NCBI RefSeq assembly: GCF_000504285.1 | Contig: NZ_KI632511.1 | Span: 9,716,154 to 9,780,153 of the forward strand | Reading direction: 5' to 3' | DNA length: 64,000 nucleotides | Origin: Actinospica robiniae DSM 44927 | Lineage (GTDB): Bacteria > Actinomycetota > Actinomycetes > Streptomycetales > Catenulisporaceae | Shown here: positions 8,680-16,671 of the stretch, piece after piece | Layout of the letters: each line of letters starts with the position of its first letter | Numbering within the stretch: the first letter of the stretch is position 1 | Position numbers and translations under genes: made by a program | Notes under the pieces: model-generated | Told to the model about the DNA's origin: nothing | Databases searched by the model: none | The model's input: only the letters and a program-made list of their open reading frames with translations

Positions 8680-8745
8680 AAGCGTCATGAAAATCTTCGT
8701 GTTCTGATGTGGTGGCCTGGCGTAGCCGGCCCGCCGCTCGCTTGT

Positions 8746-10326
8746 TCACGCTGGTGTGGGTAGCTGCCAGGCTCCGTCTGTGCGGGTGAGGCCGAGGTTG
8801 ATGAGGGTGCGCAGGTTCAGGGCGGCGGCGCGGGTGTGGATCCAGGTGTTGTTGGGGATGGTGCCGCGGTAGCGCAGGCGGCGGTTGTTCCCGGCGACGA
8901 GCCAGGCGACGGCCCGTTCAACGGGTGGGCGCCAGCGGCGGTAGGCGGCCTGCCAGTCGGGGTCGGTGGTGGCCTGGCGTCGGGCGGCGGTCTGCTGGTC
9001 GTGGTGGGGTCGGATGGTCAGCACCCGGCCGGCCTTCGCTTTCGTGCACTGCTCGCGCAGCGGGCAGGTGGGGCACTGGTCGAAGACCGCTTTGCGCTGA
9101 TGGTGGATTCCACTGGGTGGAGTGAGCGGGATGGTGTGCCCGGCGGGGCAGGTGACCTGTCCGGTGGTGTCGATGGCGAAGTCGTCGAGGCTGAAGCCGC
9201 CGGGTACGGCCGTGGTCAGCGGCGCGGGTTTGAGGAACAGGCGGTGTCCGCGCTCGAGCAGGGCGGCGCTGGCGCTCCCGCTGCTGTAGGCGGTGTCGCC
9301 GTACAGGTCCAGGCCGGTGGCCTGGTCGTCTTCGTTGATCAGGTCGAGGGCGACGGCGGCCTCGTGGTGCTCGGGCCCGGAGCCCGGGCGGATGGCGAGG
9401 GCGGTGTAGATCCCGGTCTCGGGTTCGATGGCGAGGTGGGCTTTGTATCCGTCCTGCTTGTGGGTGCGGGTCTTGTGCACGTGCCGTGATTCGGGATCGA
9501 CGGTGGAGATCACGCGGTTCTCGGCGGTGCCGCGGGTGATGCGCCAGCGCCCGTCGCGCCCGTCGGAGTCCTCCGCGGGTTCGACGTCCTGGCCGGCGAC
9601 GAGGGCGAGCAGGCCGAGGGCGTCTGCGGGCTTGGGGCCGTGCTCGCGCTCGGGCAGGGCCACCAGCAGCCGGATCGCGTCGGTCACCAGCGCGTCGACG
9701 AGTTCGGCCCGGGCCTGCGGGTCGTTCCAGGCGATCGCGGGTTTCCCGGGATCGGCGTAGTCGTGCGCGGTGCACACGGCCGCGACCACGTCCGCGGCAC
9801 CGGGCACCTCGCGCGCGACGCGCCGGATCGCGGCGATGATCTGGGTGACGGTGTCCTGGGTGGCCACCGCGTCATCCAGCACGGTGGAATCCAGCGCCCG
9901 GCGCACCTTGCCCTTGAGGATCCCGGTCTCGGCCACCACCGCGCGCACGGCGGGGGAGATCCGCTGTGGGTCCGCGGAGCGCGACAGGCGTCGGCGGAAG
10001 TAGGCCAGCAGCGACGGGTCGAACCCGGTGTCATACAGCCCGAGCCCGCACGCGGCCTTCCACCGCAGGTCACAGCGCAGCTCCTGGACAGTGTCGAAGT
10101 CCGAGTGGCCGTTAAGGGCCTGGAGGGTGACGGCCGCGGCCAGGATCGCCGGAGGCATCGAGGGACGTCCGTTGCGCGAGGGGTACATGTCCGCGAACAT
10201 CTCCGCCGGAAACAACGCCTCCCGGTGCTCGGCCAGGAACGCGAACACGCTCCCGGCCGGGATCAGCTCCCGGCACGTCGCCCACACATCTGGCCCGACC
10301 AGCTCACCCGTCCACTCACCCTGCAT
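8746..10326 (-). CDS. IS1182-family DDE transposase
   Basis: Full-length transposase (526 residues). The N-terminal region (FPAEMFADMYPSRNGRPSMP, then QELRCDLRWKAACGL) is characteristic of IS1182. Candidate catalytic residues are D146 in RALDSTVL, D344 in LYGDTAYSS and E470 in RPPVERAVAWL. A cysteine cluster (C393, C418, C421, C427) looks like a zinc knuckle and is common in this family. Its start codon lies only 4 bases from a 17-bp perfect hairpin, which would hide any ribosome site from read-through transcripts. No frameshift or stop interrupts it. Confidence 0.93.
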   Translation of the reverse strand: MQGEWTGELVGPDVWATCRELIPAGSVFAFLAEHREALFPAEMFADMYPSRNGRPSMPPAILAAAVTLQALNGHSDFDTVQELRCDLRWKAACGLGLYDTGFDPSLLAYFRRRLSRSADPQRISPAVRAVVAETGILKGKVRRALDSTVLDDAVATQDTVTQIIAAIRRVAREVPGAADVVAAVCTAHDYADPGKPAIAWNDPQARAELVDALVTDAIRLLVALPEREHGPKPADALGLLALVAGQDVEPAEDSDGRDGRWRITRGTAENRVISTVDPESRHVHKTRTHKQDGYKAHLAIEPETGIYTALAIRPGSGPEHHEAAVALDLINEDDQATGLDLYGDTAYSSGSASAALLERGHRLFLKPAPLTTAVPGGFSLDDFAIDTTGQVTCPAGHTIPLTPPSGIHHQRKAVFDQCPTCPLREQCTKAKAGRVLTIRPHHDQQTAARRQATTDPDWQAAYRRWRPPVERAVAWLVAGNNRRLRYRGTIPNNTWIHTRAAALNLRTLINLGLTRTDGAWQLPTPA

Positions 10327-10330
10327 GACA

Positions 10331-10369
10331 GCATTCTGGCCCGGCCGCTACGCGGCCGGGCCAGAATGC
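10331..10369. promoter_or_regulatory. 17-bp stem-loop immediately upstream of the transposase start
   Basis: Left arm 10331-10347 (gcattctggcccggccg) and right arm 10353-10369 are perfect reverse complements with loop ctacg. It lies between the IS end and the ATG. In insertion sequences, such hairpins are known to block translation from transcripts entering from outside; that function is inferred here. Confidence 0.6.
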
Positions 10370-10387
10370 ATGATTTTCATGACGCTT

Positions 10388-10557
10388 CTAGGGCGCGTTT
10401 GAGAAGTAGCGTCGGATCAGGCCGCGGCGTCTGACGCGTGCGCTCGCAAGGCGCCGGGGCGGGCGCATACTCGCCTCGTCTGTAACCGCTCCGGCAACGC
10501 AGCGAGCGTGCGTGGCAGGCGTCGCGGCCCCGACGATACTTCTCAAACGCGCCCTAG
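10388..10557. mobile_element. 170-bp MITE with 17-bp inverted repeats, flanked by CTAG
   Basis: Perfect terminal repeats: CTAGGGCGCGTTTGAGAAGT begins at 10388 and its reverse complement ends at 10557 (21 bases match, including the CTAG). Similarity continues inward: cgtcgg and ggccgcg blocks recur inverted near the other end, so the whole element could fold into an imperfect hairpin. There is no coding capacity. CTAG targets and ends of this kind suggest mobilisation by an IS5-type transposase elsewhere in the genome; that partner is not in the window. Confidence 0.8.
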
Positions 10558-10638
10558 AGCTCCGGGGGTCACTCGTTCGGCGGCATCCATCGCCCGTTCA
10601 GGCGGCGGGCCGTGGGCCGTGCTGGCAGGCTGGTGATC

Positions 10639-11133
10639 ATGGCGAACTCGCCCTACGGCAGGCCCGACCCGTATCAGCGGCCCCCTGACCCGGACGACGA
10701 CCGGCGCGGTGGCTTCCGCAAGGTCAACGGGGTACGGCTCTGGGTCGGCGGGATCATGACGGCGATCGTGGCCGCGCTGGCCGCGCTCGTAGCGGTGCTG
10801 CTCGTACGCGGCGTGCTCGACATCGCGGTGTTCGCACCGAAGACGAACGGGGCCTTCGGGAACGCGACGACCGCGGGGATCGTCGGTGCCGCGGCGCTGG
10901 CCGCGCTGGTGGCCACGGCTCTGCTGCACCTGCTGCTGCTGGCCGCGCCGCAGGCTCGGATCTTCTTCGGCTGGATCGTCGCGCTGGCCACGGCCGCGCT
11001 GATGCTCGTGCCGTTCACCACCGACGCGGCCATGGACACGAAGGCGGCCTCGGCCGGAATCTCGCTGGTCATCGGGCTGACGATCGGATTTCTGCTGTCC
11101 GCGGTCGGCCGCAGCGCCGTCACCCGCGGCTGA
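10639..11133 (+). CDS. Four-helix membrane protein of unknown function (DUF6069-like)
   Basis: A 164-residue protein with a charged, proline-rich cytoplasmic N terminus (SPYGRPDPYQRPPDPDDDRR) and four predicted membrane segments (about residues 38-58, 76-100, 107-125 and 132-152). It resembles the small actinobacterial DUF6069 membrane proteins, for which I know no function. The ATG at 10639 is chosen over an in-frame ATG at 10612 because homologous-looking sequence starts with MANSPYG. Its 3' end overlaps the convergent proC gene by 14 bases. Confidence 0.7.
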   Translation: MANSPYGRPDPYQRPPDPDDDRRGGFRKVNGVRLWVGGIMTAIVAALAALVAVLLVRGVLDIAVFAPKTNGAFGNATTAGIVGAAALAALVATALLHLLLLAAPQARIFFGWIVALATAALMLVPFTTDAAMDTKAASAGISLVIGLTIGFLLSAVGRSAVTRG

Positions 11134-11947
11134 GCCGCGCCGAGGCCCAAAGTTCGTCGCCGACCTCGGCTGAGCGCAGCGCGCCGGCCCGCACCGCGGA
11201 CTCGACCGCCGTGCCCACGCCGTGCTCCCTGAGCACGGCGAGCGCGGCTTGCGTGGTGCCGCCGGGCGTGGCGACGGCTTCGCGCAGGTGGGCGGGGGAG
11301 CGGCGGGTGCCCTGAAGCATCGCGACGGCCCCCTGGGCCGCCTGCACCACCATCAGCCCGGCGGCCTCCTCGGTCACGCCGAGGCGCATCCCGGCGCGGA
11401 TCATGTGGTCGAAGATCTCGTAGAAGTACGCCGGGCCGCTGCCGGAGAGCGCCGCCGCGACGTCCTGCTGGTCCTCCGGCACCCGGATCACCTCGCCGAC
11501 CGGCCGCAGCAGCTGCTCCGCGCGCAGCACGTGCTCCTCGTCCGCATCGGGGCCGGACGAGAGCACGCACATGCCCTCGCGCGCAGACACGGCGGTGTTC
11601 GGCATCGCGCGCACCACCGGCGTGCGCTCGGGCAGGTAGCGCTCCATCAGTGCGATCGGCACGCCGGCCGCGAGGGAGAGCACCAGGCAGTCAGGGTCGA
11701 GTCGTGCGCCGATCGCGGTGAGCAGGTCGGGCACGGCCTCGGCCGGCACCGCGAGCACGACCGTGTCGGCGTCCTCGGCCGCTTCGAGAGCGGAGACCAT
11801 GCGCACGTCGAGGGTCGCCTCGATCTGCGCGGCCGCGCGGTCGTCGCGCTCGACGCCGCGGATGTCCGCGCTCGGGACGCCCGCCGCCAGCCAGCCGCTG
11901 AGCAGCGCGTGCCCGAGTTCACCGACGCCGAACAGCGAGATCCTCAT
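11120..11947 (-). CDS. proC: Pyrroline-5-carboxylate reductase
   Basis: Catalyses NAD(P)H-dependent reduction of pyrroline-5-carboxylate to proline. The 275-residue protein starts MRISLFGVGELGHALLSGW (a Rossmann GxGxxG variant, with E replacing the usual N or M) and contains AMPNTAVSAREGM and the family signature region SGSGPAYFYEIFDHM ... VQAAQGAVAML with SPAHLREAVATPGGTTQAAL. The start at 11947 is preferred because it gives the family N terminus; an upstream in-frame extension is arginine-rich. Some ProC-like proteins serve secondary metabolism, but nothing nearby suggests that here. Confidence 0.9.
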   Translation of the reverse strand: MRISLFGVGELGHALLSGWLAAGVPSADIRGVERDDRAAAQIEATLDVRMVSALEAAEDADTVVLAVPAEAVPDLLTAIGARLDPDCLVLSLAAGVPIALMERYLPERTPVVRAMPNTAVSAREGMCVLSSGPDADEEHVLRAEQLLRPVGEVIRVPEDQQDVAAALSGSGPAYFYEIFDHMIRAGMRLGVTEEAAGLMVVQAAQGAVAMLQGTRRSPAHLREAVATPGGTTQAALAVLREHGVGTAVESAVRAGALRSAEVGDELWASARLSRG

Positions 11948-12019
11948 GCTCTTCAGGATCCGGCCACGCGCGCGCGGGCGCACCCGCCGCCACCCGTCCG
12001 GGCGAGTCCGCGGACCGGC

Positions 12020-12478
12020 TCAGGCGTCAGTGTCCTGACAGAGCCGGCGCCGCCATTCCTCCGGCCAGGGTGCGCTCCGGCGCGTGCCGGTGGGCACGTG
12101 CACGGTGACGTAGCGGCCGTGCGCGGCGAGGGCGCGGGGTCGGTCCTCGTGCTTCTCGCCCCAGACCTCGAAGCGGAAGGTCAGCGAGGAGGTGCCGACG
12201 CGCTCGAGCACGAGCGTGGCGGTGACCTCCTGCCCGAACCACAGCGGCGTGCTGAAGTCGACCTCGTAGCGCACCCGCGGCGCGATGCCGAAGTACCCGT
12301 CCAGCCCGCGCTCGCGCATCAGCGCCGCCTCGGCCGACTCCACGAACCGGTTGATGGAGGTGTTGTGGTAGTGCCCGGACGCGTCGGTGTCCATCCACTC
12401 GACGCGGCCGCGGTGGACGGACGTGGCCACGGCCGGGCCGTCCACCGCCGGGCGCGAATCAGGCTGCTGCGCGTTCAT
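12020..12478 (-). CDS. Acyl-CoA thioesterase, YbgC/4-hydroxybenzoyl-CoA thioesterase type
   Basis: A hot-dog fold thioesterase of 152 residues. The segment VEWMDTDASGHYHNTSINRFVESAE contains the catalytic-type Asp of the 4HBT family (usually RFxDxDxxGHxNN). It hydrolyses an acyl- or aryl-CoA. It is the last gene of the leftward aromatic-acid cluster and its start (ATG 12478) overlaps the preceding gene's end by 20 bases, so it is co-translated with the aryl-CoA monooxygenase. A role in releasing a hydroxylated aryl acid from CoA fits the context but is inference. Confidence 0.85.
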   Translation of the reverse strand: MNAQQPDSRPAVDGPAVATSVHRGRVEWMDTDASGHYHNTSINRFVESAEAALMRERGLDGYFGIAPRVRYEVDFSTPLWFGQEVTATLVLERVGTSSLTFRFEVWGEKHEDRPRALAAHGRYVTVHVPTGTRRSAPWPEEWRRRLCQDTDA

Positions 12479-14843
12479 GCGAGGGCGTCCAGCGCAGGTG
12501 CAGCGGCATGTCCGGGTCCTGACTCTCATCGCGCAGCAGGGCGAGCCGCGGCCGGATCGCGTCGGTGCGCGAGGTCGGCGGCTTGCGCCGGCCGGCCCGG
12601 AACTGGGTCGGCCACTGCGCGCCCTCGCCCCGGTACTCCTGCTCGGCCGCCGCGTGCAGCGTCCACTGCGGGTCGTACAGGTGCGTGCGGCCGAGGGCGC
12701 ACAGGTCGGCCCGGCCGGCCAACAGGATCGAGTTCACGTCGTCGTACGAGGCGATCGCGCCGACCGCGATCACCGCGGTGCCGGTCGCGGCCGCGACCTC
12801 GTGCCGGATCCGGTCCGCGAACGGGGTCTGGTAGGAGCGGCCGAACGCGGGCCGTTCCTCCTTGGCCACCTGCCCGGAGGAGACGTCGATGGCGTCCGCG
12901 CCGTGCGCGATGAAGGCGCGGGCGATCTCCACCGCGTCGTGCTCGGTGTTGCCGTCCGGAACCCAGTCGGCCGCCGAGATCCGCACGATCATCGGCTTCT
13001 CGGCCGGCCAGACCGCGCGCACCGCGTCGAACACCTCGAGCGGGAAGCGCAGCCGGTTCTCCAGCGAGCCGCCGTACTCGTCAGTGCGCTGATTGGTCAG
13101 CGGGGAGAGGAACGAGGAGAGCAGATATCCGTGCGCGCAGTGCAGTTCCAGCAGGTCGAACCCGGCCTCGGCGCCGCGGCGGGCGGCGGCGACGAACTGC
13201 GCGCCGATCTCGTGCAGGTCGGCCCGGGTGGCCTCGCGCGGCGTGGCCGAGCCCGGCCCGTACGGCACCGGGGACGGCGCGACCAGCGGCCAGTTGCCCT
13301 CGGGCAGCGGCTCGTCCATGCCCTCCCACATCAGCCGGGTCGAGCCCTTGCGGCCGGAATGCCCGAGCTGCAAGCCGATCCGGCCCGAGCTCTGCGTGTG
13401 GACGAACTCGACGACGCGCCGCCAGGCCTCGCGCTGCCCGTCGTTCCACAGGCCGGTGCAGCCCGGCGTGATCCGCGCCTCGGGGGAGACGCACACCATC
13501 TCGGTCATCACCAGCCCGGCGCCGCCCATGGCCTTCGAACCCAGATGCACCAGGTGGAAGTCGCCCGGCAGGCCGTCAACGGCCGAATACATGTCCATCG
13601 CCGAGACGACGACGCGGTTCTTCAGCTCCAGCGCGCCGATCCGGAACGGCTGGAACATCGCCGGGGCGACCTGCTCGAGCCCCTGCGCCCGGGCGAACGC
13701 CGCGTCCACCCGGTCGGCGAAGTCGCGGTCGCGGGTGCGCAGGTTGGCGTAGGTGATCCGGCGCGAGCGAGTCAGCAGATTGAAACAGAACTGGGTCGGC
13801 TCCTGTCCGACGTACATGCCGATGTTCTCGAACCACTCCAGCGAGGCCTGCGCGGCCCGCTGGGTGGAGGTCACCACCGGCCGCCGCTCGGTCTCGTACG
13901 CCTCGAGCGCCGCCTCGATCCCGTCGTTCTCGTGCAGGCACGCGGCCAGCGCGAGCGCGTCCTCCATGGCCAGCTTGGTGCCCGAGCCGATGGAGAAGTG
14001 CGCGGTGTGCGCCGCGTCGCCGAGCAGCACGAGGTTGCCGGCGTGCCAGTGCTCGTTGCGCACGGTGGTGAAGTTCAGCCACTTCGAGTTGTTCGCGTAC
14101 ACCTCGTGGCCGTCGAGTTCCTCGGCGAACAGCTCGCGCAGCCGCGCGACCGCGTACTCGTCCGAGGCGCCCGGCGGCAGCTGCACGTCGGCGGTCGCGT
14201 CGAACCCGGCCGCCCGCCACACGTCCTCGTGCATCTCCACGATGAACGTCGAACCCTGATCCGAGTACGGGTAGCCGTGCACCTGCATGACGCCCCACGG
14301 CGTCTGCTTGATGAAGAACTGGAAGGCCTCGAACACCCGGTCCGTGCCCAGCCACATGTACTTGTTGCCGCGCCGGTCCAGGCTGGGCCGGAACACGTCC
14401 GCGTGCGCGGCGCGTGTCTGGGAATTGACACCGTCGGCACCGACTACGAGGTCGTATTCGGCCCGCAGCTCGGCCAGTTCAGGCGCCTGGGTGCGGAAAC
14501 GCAGGTCCACGCCGAGGGAACGGCAGCGCTCCTGCAGCAGGTGAAGCAGATCCTTGCGACCCATGGCGGCGAAGCCCTGGCCGCCCACGGTGTGCCGCTC
14601 GCCCCGGTAGTGGACGTCGATGTCGGTCCAGCGGGCGAACCGGCGCGACATGGCCTCGGCGAACTCGGTGTCGGCGTTCTCGATGCCGCCGAGGGTCTCG
14701 TCGGAGAAGACCACGCCGAAGCCGAAGGTGTCGTCCGGGGCGTTGCGCTCCCATACGGTGATCTGGTGGGCGGGGTCGAGCTGTTTCATCAGCGCGGCGA
14801 GATACAGGCCGCCGGGGCCGCCGCCGATGATCGCGATCTTCAC
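12459..14843 (-). CDS. Bifunctional aryl-CoA monooxygenase/oxidoreductase (anthraniloyl-CoA or salicylyl-CoA type)
   Basis: A two-domain flavoprotein of 794 residues. The N-terminal domain (about 1-385) is a FAD aromatic hydroxylase: KIAIIGGGPGGLYLA dinucleotide motif, DLVVGADGVNSQTR and the GDAAHTAHFSIGSGTKLAMED motif. The C-terminal domain (about 395-760) is an old-yellow-enzyme FMN barrel: MFQPFRIGALELKNRVVVSAM, LQLGHSGRKG, LELHCAHGYLLSSFLSPLTN, ADLCALGR. This architecture matches 2-aminobenzoyl-CoA monooxygenase/reductase of Azoarcus and proteins annotated as salicylyl-CoA 5-hydroxylase/oxidoreductase. The hydroxylase acts on the aryl-CoA; the OYE domain may reduce the ring product. The GTG at 14843 has a GAGGA site 6 bases upstream. 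Substrate (anthranilate versus salicylate) is not decidable by eye. Confidence 0.9.
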   Translation of the reverse strand: MKIAIIGGGPGGLYLAALMKQLDPAHQITVWERNAPDDTFGFGVVFSDETLGGIENADTEFAEAMSRRFARWTDIDVHYRGERHTVGGQGFAAMGRKDLLHLLQERCRSLGVDLRFRTQAPELAELRAEYDLVVGADGVNSQTRAAHADVFRPSLDRRGNKYMWLGTDRVFEAFQFFIKQTPWGVMQVHGYPYSDQGSTFIVEMHEDVWRAAGFDATADVQLPPGASDEYAVARLRELFAEELDGHEVYANNSKWLNFTTVRNEHWHAGNLVLLGDAAHTAHFSIGSGTKLAMEDALALAACLHENDGIEAALEAYETERRPVVTSTQRAAQASLEWFENIGMYVGQEPTQFCFNLLTRSRRITYANLRTRDRDFADRVDAAFARAQGLEQVAPAMFQPFRIGALELKNRVVVSAMDMYSAVDGLPGDFHLVHLGSKAMGGAGLVMTEMVCVSPEARITPGCTGLWNDGQREAWRRVVEFVHTQSSGRIGLQLGHSGRKGSTRLMWEGMDEPLPEGNWPLVAPSPVPYGPGSATPREATRADLHEIGAQFVAAARRGAEAGFDLLELHCAHGYLLSSFLSPLTNQRTDEYGGSLENRLRFPLEVFDAVRAVWPAEKPMIVRISAADWVPDGNTEHDAVEIARAFIAHGADAIDVSSGQVAKEERPAFGRSYQTPFADRIRHEVAAATGTAVIAVGAIASYDDVNSILLAGRADLCALGRTHLYDPQWTLHAAAEQEYRGEGAQWPTQFRAGRRKPPTSRTDAIRPRLALLRDESQDPDMPLHLRWTPSHERAAA

Positions 14844-14870
14844 GGGTGTTCCTCTCACGGGTTCGAATCG

Positions 14871-16628
14871 TCAGTGCTCGGCGGCGGACGCGCCGGACTG
14901 CTCGTCTTCGACGATCTGGCGCAGCGCGAAGCGTTGCAGCTTCCCGCTCGCGTTGCGCGGCAGGTTCTCGCAGAACCTCAGGTCGCGCGGGTACTTGTAG
15001 GGGGCGAGGACCTGCTTGACGTGGTCCTGGATCTCCTTGGCCTTGGCCGCGTCCCCGGTCACGCCCGGGCGCAGCACCACGAAGGCGCACACCACCGAGC
15101 CGCGCTCGCGGTCCGGCCGGGGCACGACCGCGCACTCGAGCACGTCCGGGTGCGTCTCCACGGCCGCCTCGACCTCGGGCCCGCCGATGTTGTAGCCGGA
15201 GGAGACGATCATGTCGTCGCCGCGGGCGTGGTAGTAGAAGTAGCCGTCCTCGTCCCGGTGGAAGATGTCGCCGGTGACGTTCCAGCCGGCCACCACGTAG
15301 CCCTTCTGCCGGGGATCGTCCAGGTAGCGGCAGCCCACCGGCCCGATCACGCCGAGGCGTCCGGGCTCGCCGGGGCCGAGTTCCCGGTCGTCCGCGCCGA
15401 GGATGACGGCGCGGTAGCCGGGCAGCGGCTTGCCGGTGGCGCCGGGCCGGATCTCGTCGTCGGCGGCGGAGATGAAGATGTGCAGCAGCTCGGTCGCGCC
15501 GATGCCGTCGATCACCGGGAGGCCGAGATCGTCGCGCAGGCGGTGCCATATGTCCTCGGTGATGTGCTCGCCCGCAGACACGGCGCGGCGCAGACCGGCC
15601 AGGTCCTCCTCGCGTCCCGCGCGCACGATCGCGCGGTACGCGGTCGGCGCGGTGGCCAGCACCGTCACGCCGTGCTCGGCCACCAGACGAGCCAGCTGCT
15701 CGGGCGTCGCCGACTCGGCCAGCAGCACGCAGGCGCCGGCCCGCAGCGGGAAGACCACGAGCATGCCGAGGCCGAAGGTGAAGGCCAGGGGGGCCGAGCA
15801 GGCCACCACGTCGTCCGGCGTCAGGCGCAGCGTGTGCCGCCCGAAGGTGTCGTCGATGGCGAGCAGGTCGCGGTGGAAGTGCATGGTGATCTTCGGCACG
15901 CCGGTGCTGCCGGAGGTCGGGCCGAGCAGCGCCACGTCGTCGGCGGCCGTCGCGACGGCGGTGAACTCGCCGGACTTGGCCGCCGCCCGCGCGATGAGGT
16001 CCTCAGCCCCGTCGCCGCCGAACTCGACCACCTGCAGGCCGGGCAGCACCGAGTCGCGCACGGCGTAGACGTCCTCGGCGAAACGCCGGTCCACCAGCGC
16101 GATCGCCGGCTTGGCCCGCTCGGCGATCGGCGCGAGCTCGCGGGTGCGCAGCGCCGCCATCGTGGTGAGCACGACGCCGCCGGCCTTGAGCACGCCGAGC
16201 CAGCAGGCGACCGTCCACGGGTTGTTGGGCGATCGCAGCAGCACCCGCCCGCCGGGCACCAGGCCGAGGTCCTCGGTCAGCACCTGGGCGACCTGGTTGG
16301 CACGGGTGCGCAAATCGCCGTAGGTCCACACCTCGCCGGCCGGGGTGCGCAGCGCCGGACGGTCGGGACCGAAGGCCTCGGTGGGCACGTCGATCAGCTC
16401 GGCGCCGGCGTTGACCCGGTCCGGGTAGCTCAGTTCCGGCGTGCTGAACTCGATCGTCGGCCACTGCGAGAGCGGGGGCAGGTGGTCGCGCGTGAACGGG
16501 TCGAGGTGGGCCGACGGCGAGAGGTTCATCGGCGGACCGGGCGGGTCGAGGTGGGGCGGTGCCGAGGATGGCGAGAGCGGCATCGATGGCGACGGTGGCA
16601 TCGGCGGGGTCGAAGGGGATTGGGACAT
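14871..16628 (-). CDS. Aryl-CoA ligase, 2-aminobenzoate/benzoate-CoA ligase-like
   Basis: ANL-superfamily AMP-forming ligase that should activate the aromatic acid to its CoA thioester. Motifs: LLGPTSGSTGVPKITMHFH (P-loop), DGIGATELLHIFIS, GWNVTGDIFHRDEDGYFYYHARGDDMIVSSGYNIGGPEVEAAV, and PRNASGKLQRFALR with the catalytic lysine. The early region with DPFTRDHLPPLSQWP is typical of the 2-aminobenzoate/benzoate-CoA ligase group. The first 33 residues are Pro/Ser-rich; a second possible start is ATG 16529, but an AAGGA-like site supports 16628. It precedes the monooxygenase gene by 27 bases, in the order expected for substrate activation then oxidation. Confidence 0.9.
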   Translation of the reverse strand: MSQSPSTPPMPPSPSMPLSPSSAPPHLDPPGPPMNLSPSAHLDPFTRDHLPPLSQWPTIEFSTPELSYPDRVNAGAELIDVPTEAFGPDRPALRTPAGEVWTYGDLRTRANQVAQVLTEDLGLVPGGRVLLRSPNNPWTVACWLGVLKAGGVVLTTMAALRTRELAPIAERAKPAIALVDRRFAEDVYAVRDSVLPGLQVVEFGGDGAEDLIARAAAKSGEFTAVATAADDVALLGPTSGSTGVPKITMHFHRDLLAIDDTFGRHTLRLTPDDVVACSAPLAFTFGLGMLVVFPLRAGACVLLAESATPEQLARLVAEHGVTVLATAPTAYRAIVRAGREEDLAGLRRAVSAGEHITEDIWHRLRDDLGLPVIDGIGATELLHIFISAADDEIRPGATGKPLPGYRAVILGADDRELGPGEPGRLGVIGPVGCRYLDDPRQKGYVVAGWNVTGDIFHRDEDGYFYYHARGDDMIVSSGYNIGGPEVEAAVETHPDVLECAVVPRPDRERGSVVCAFVVLRPGVTGDAAKAKEIQDHVKQVLAPYKYPRDLRFCENLPRNASGKLQRFALRQIVEDEQSGASAAEH

Positions 16629-16671
16629 CTGGATTCGAGTCCTTCCATGCGCCCGGGGTCCGGGCGGTGGT

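Larger units (their letters stand above)
8676..10391. mobile_element. IS1182-family insertion sequence, complete with terminal inverted repeats
   Basis: A 1.7-kb element with perfect 20-base ends, CTAGAAGCGTCATGAAAATC at 8676-8695 and its reverse complement at 10372-10391. The outer CTAG is probably a duplicated 4-bp palindromic target, leaving 16-bp inverted repeats proper. It carries one transposase gene on the minus strand. The ends are identical and the reading frame intact, which suggests recent and possibly still active transposition. Its right CTAG is shared with the neighbouring MITE. Confidence 0.9.
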
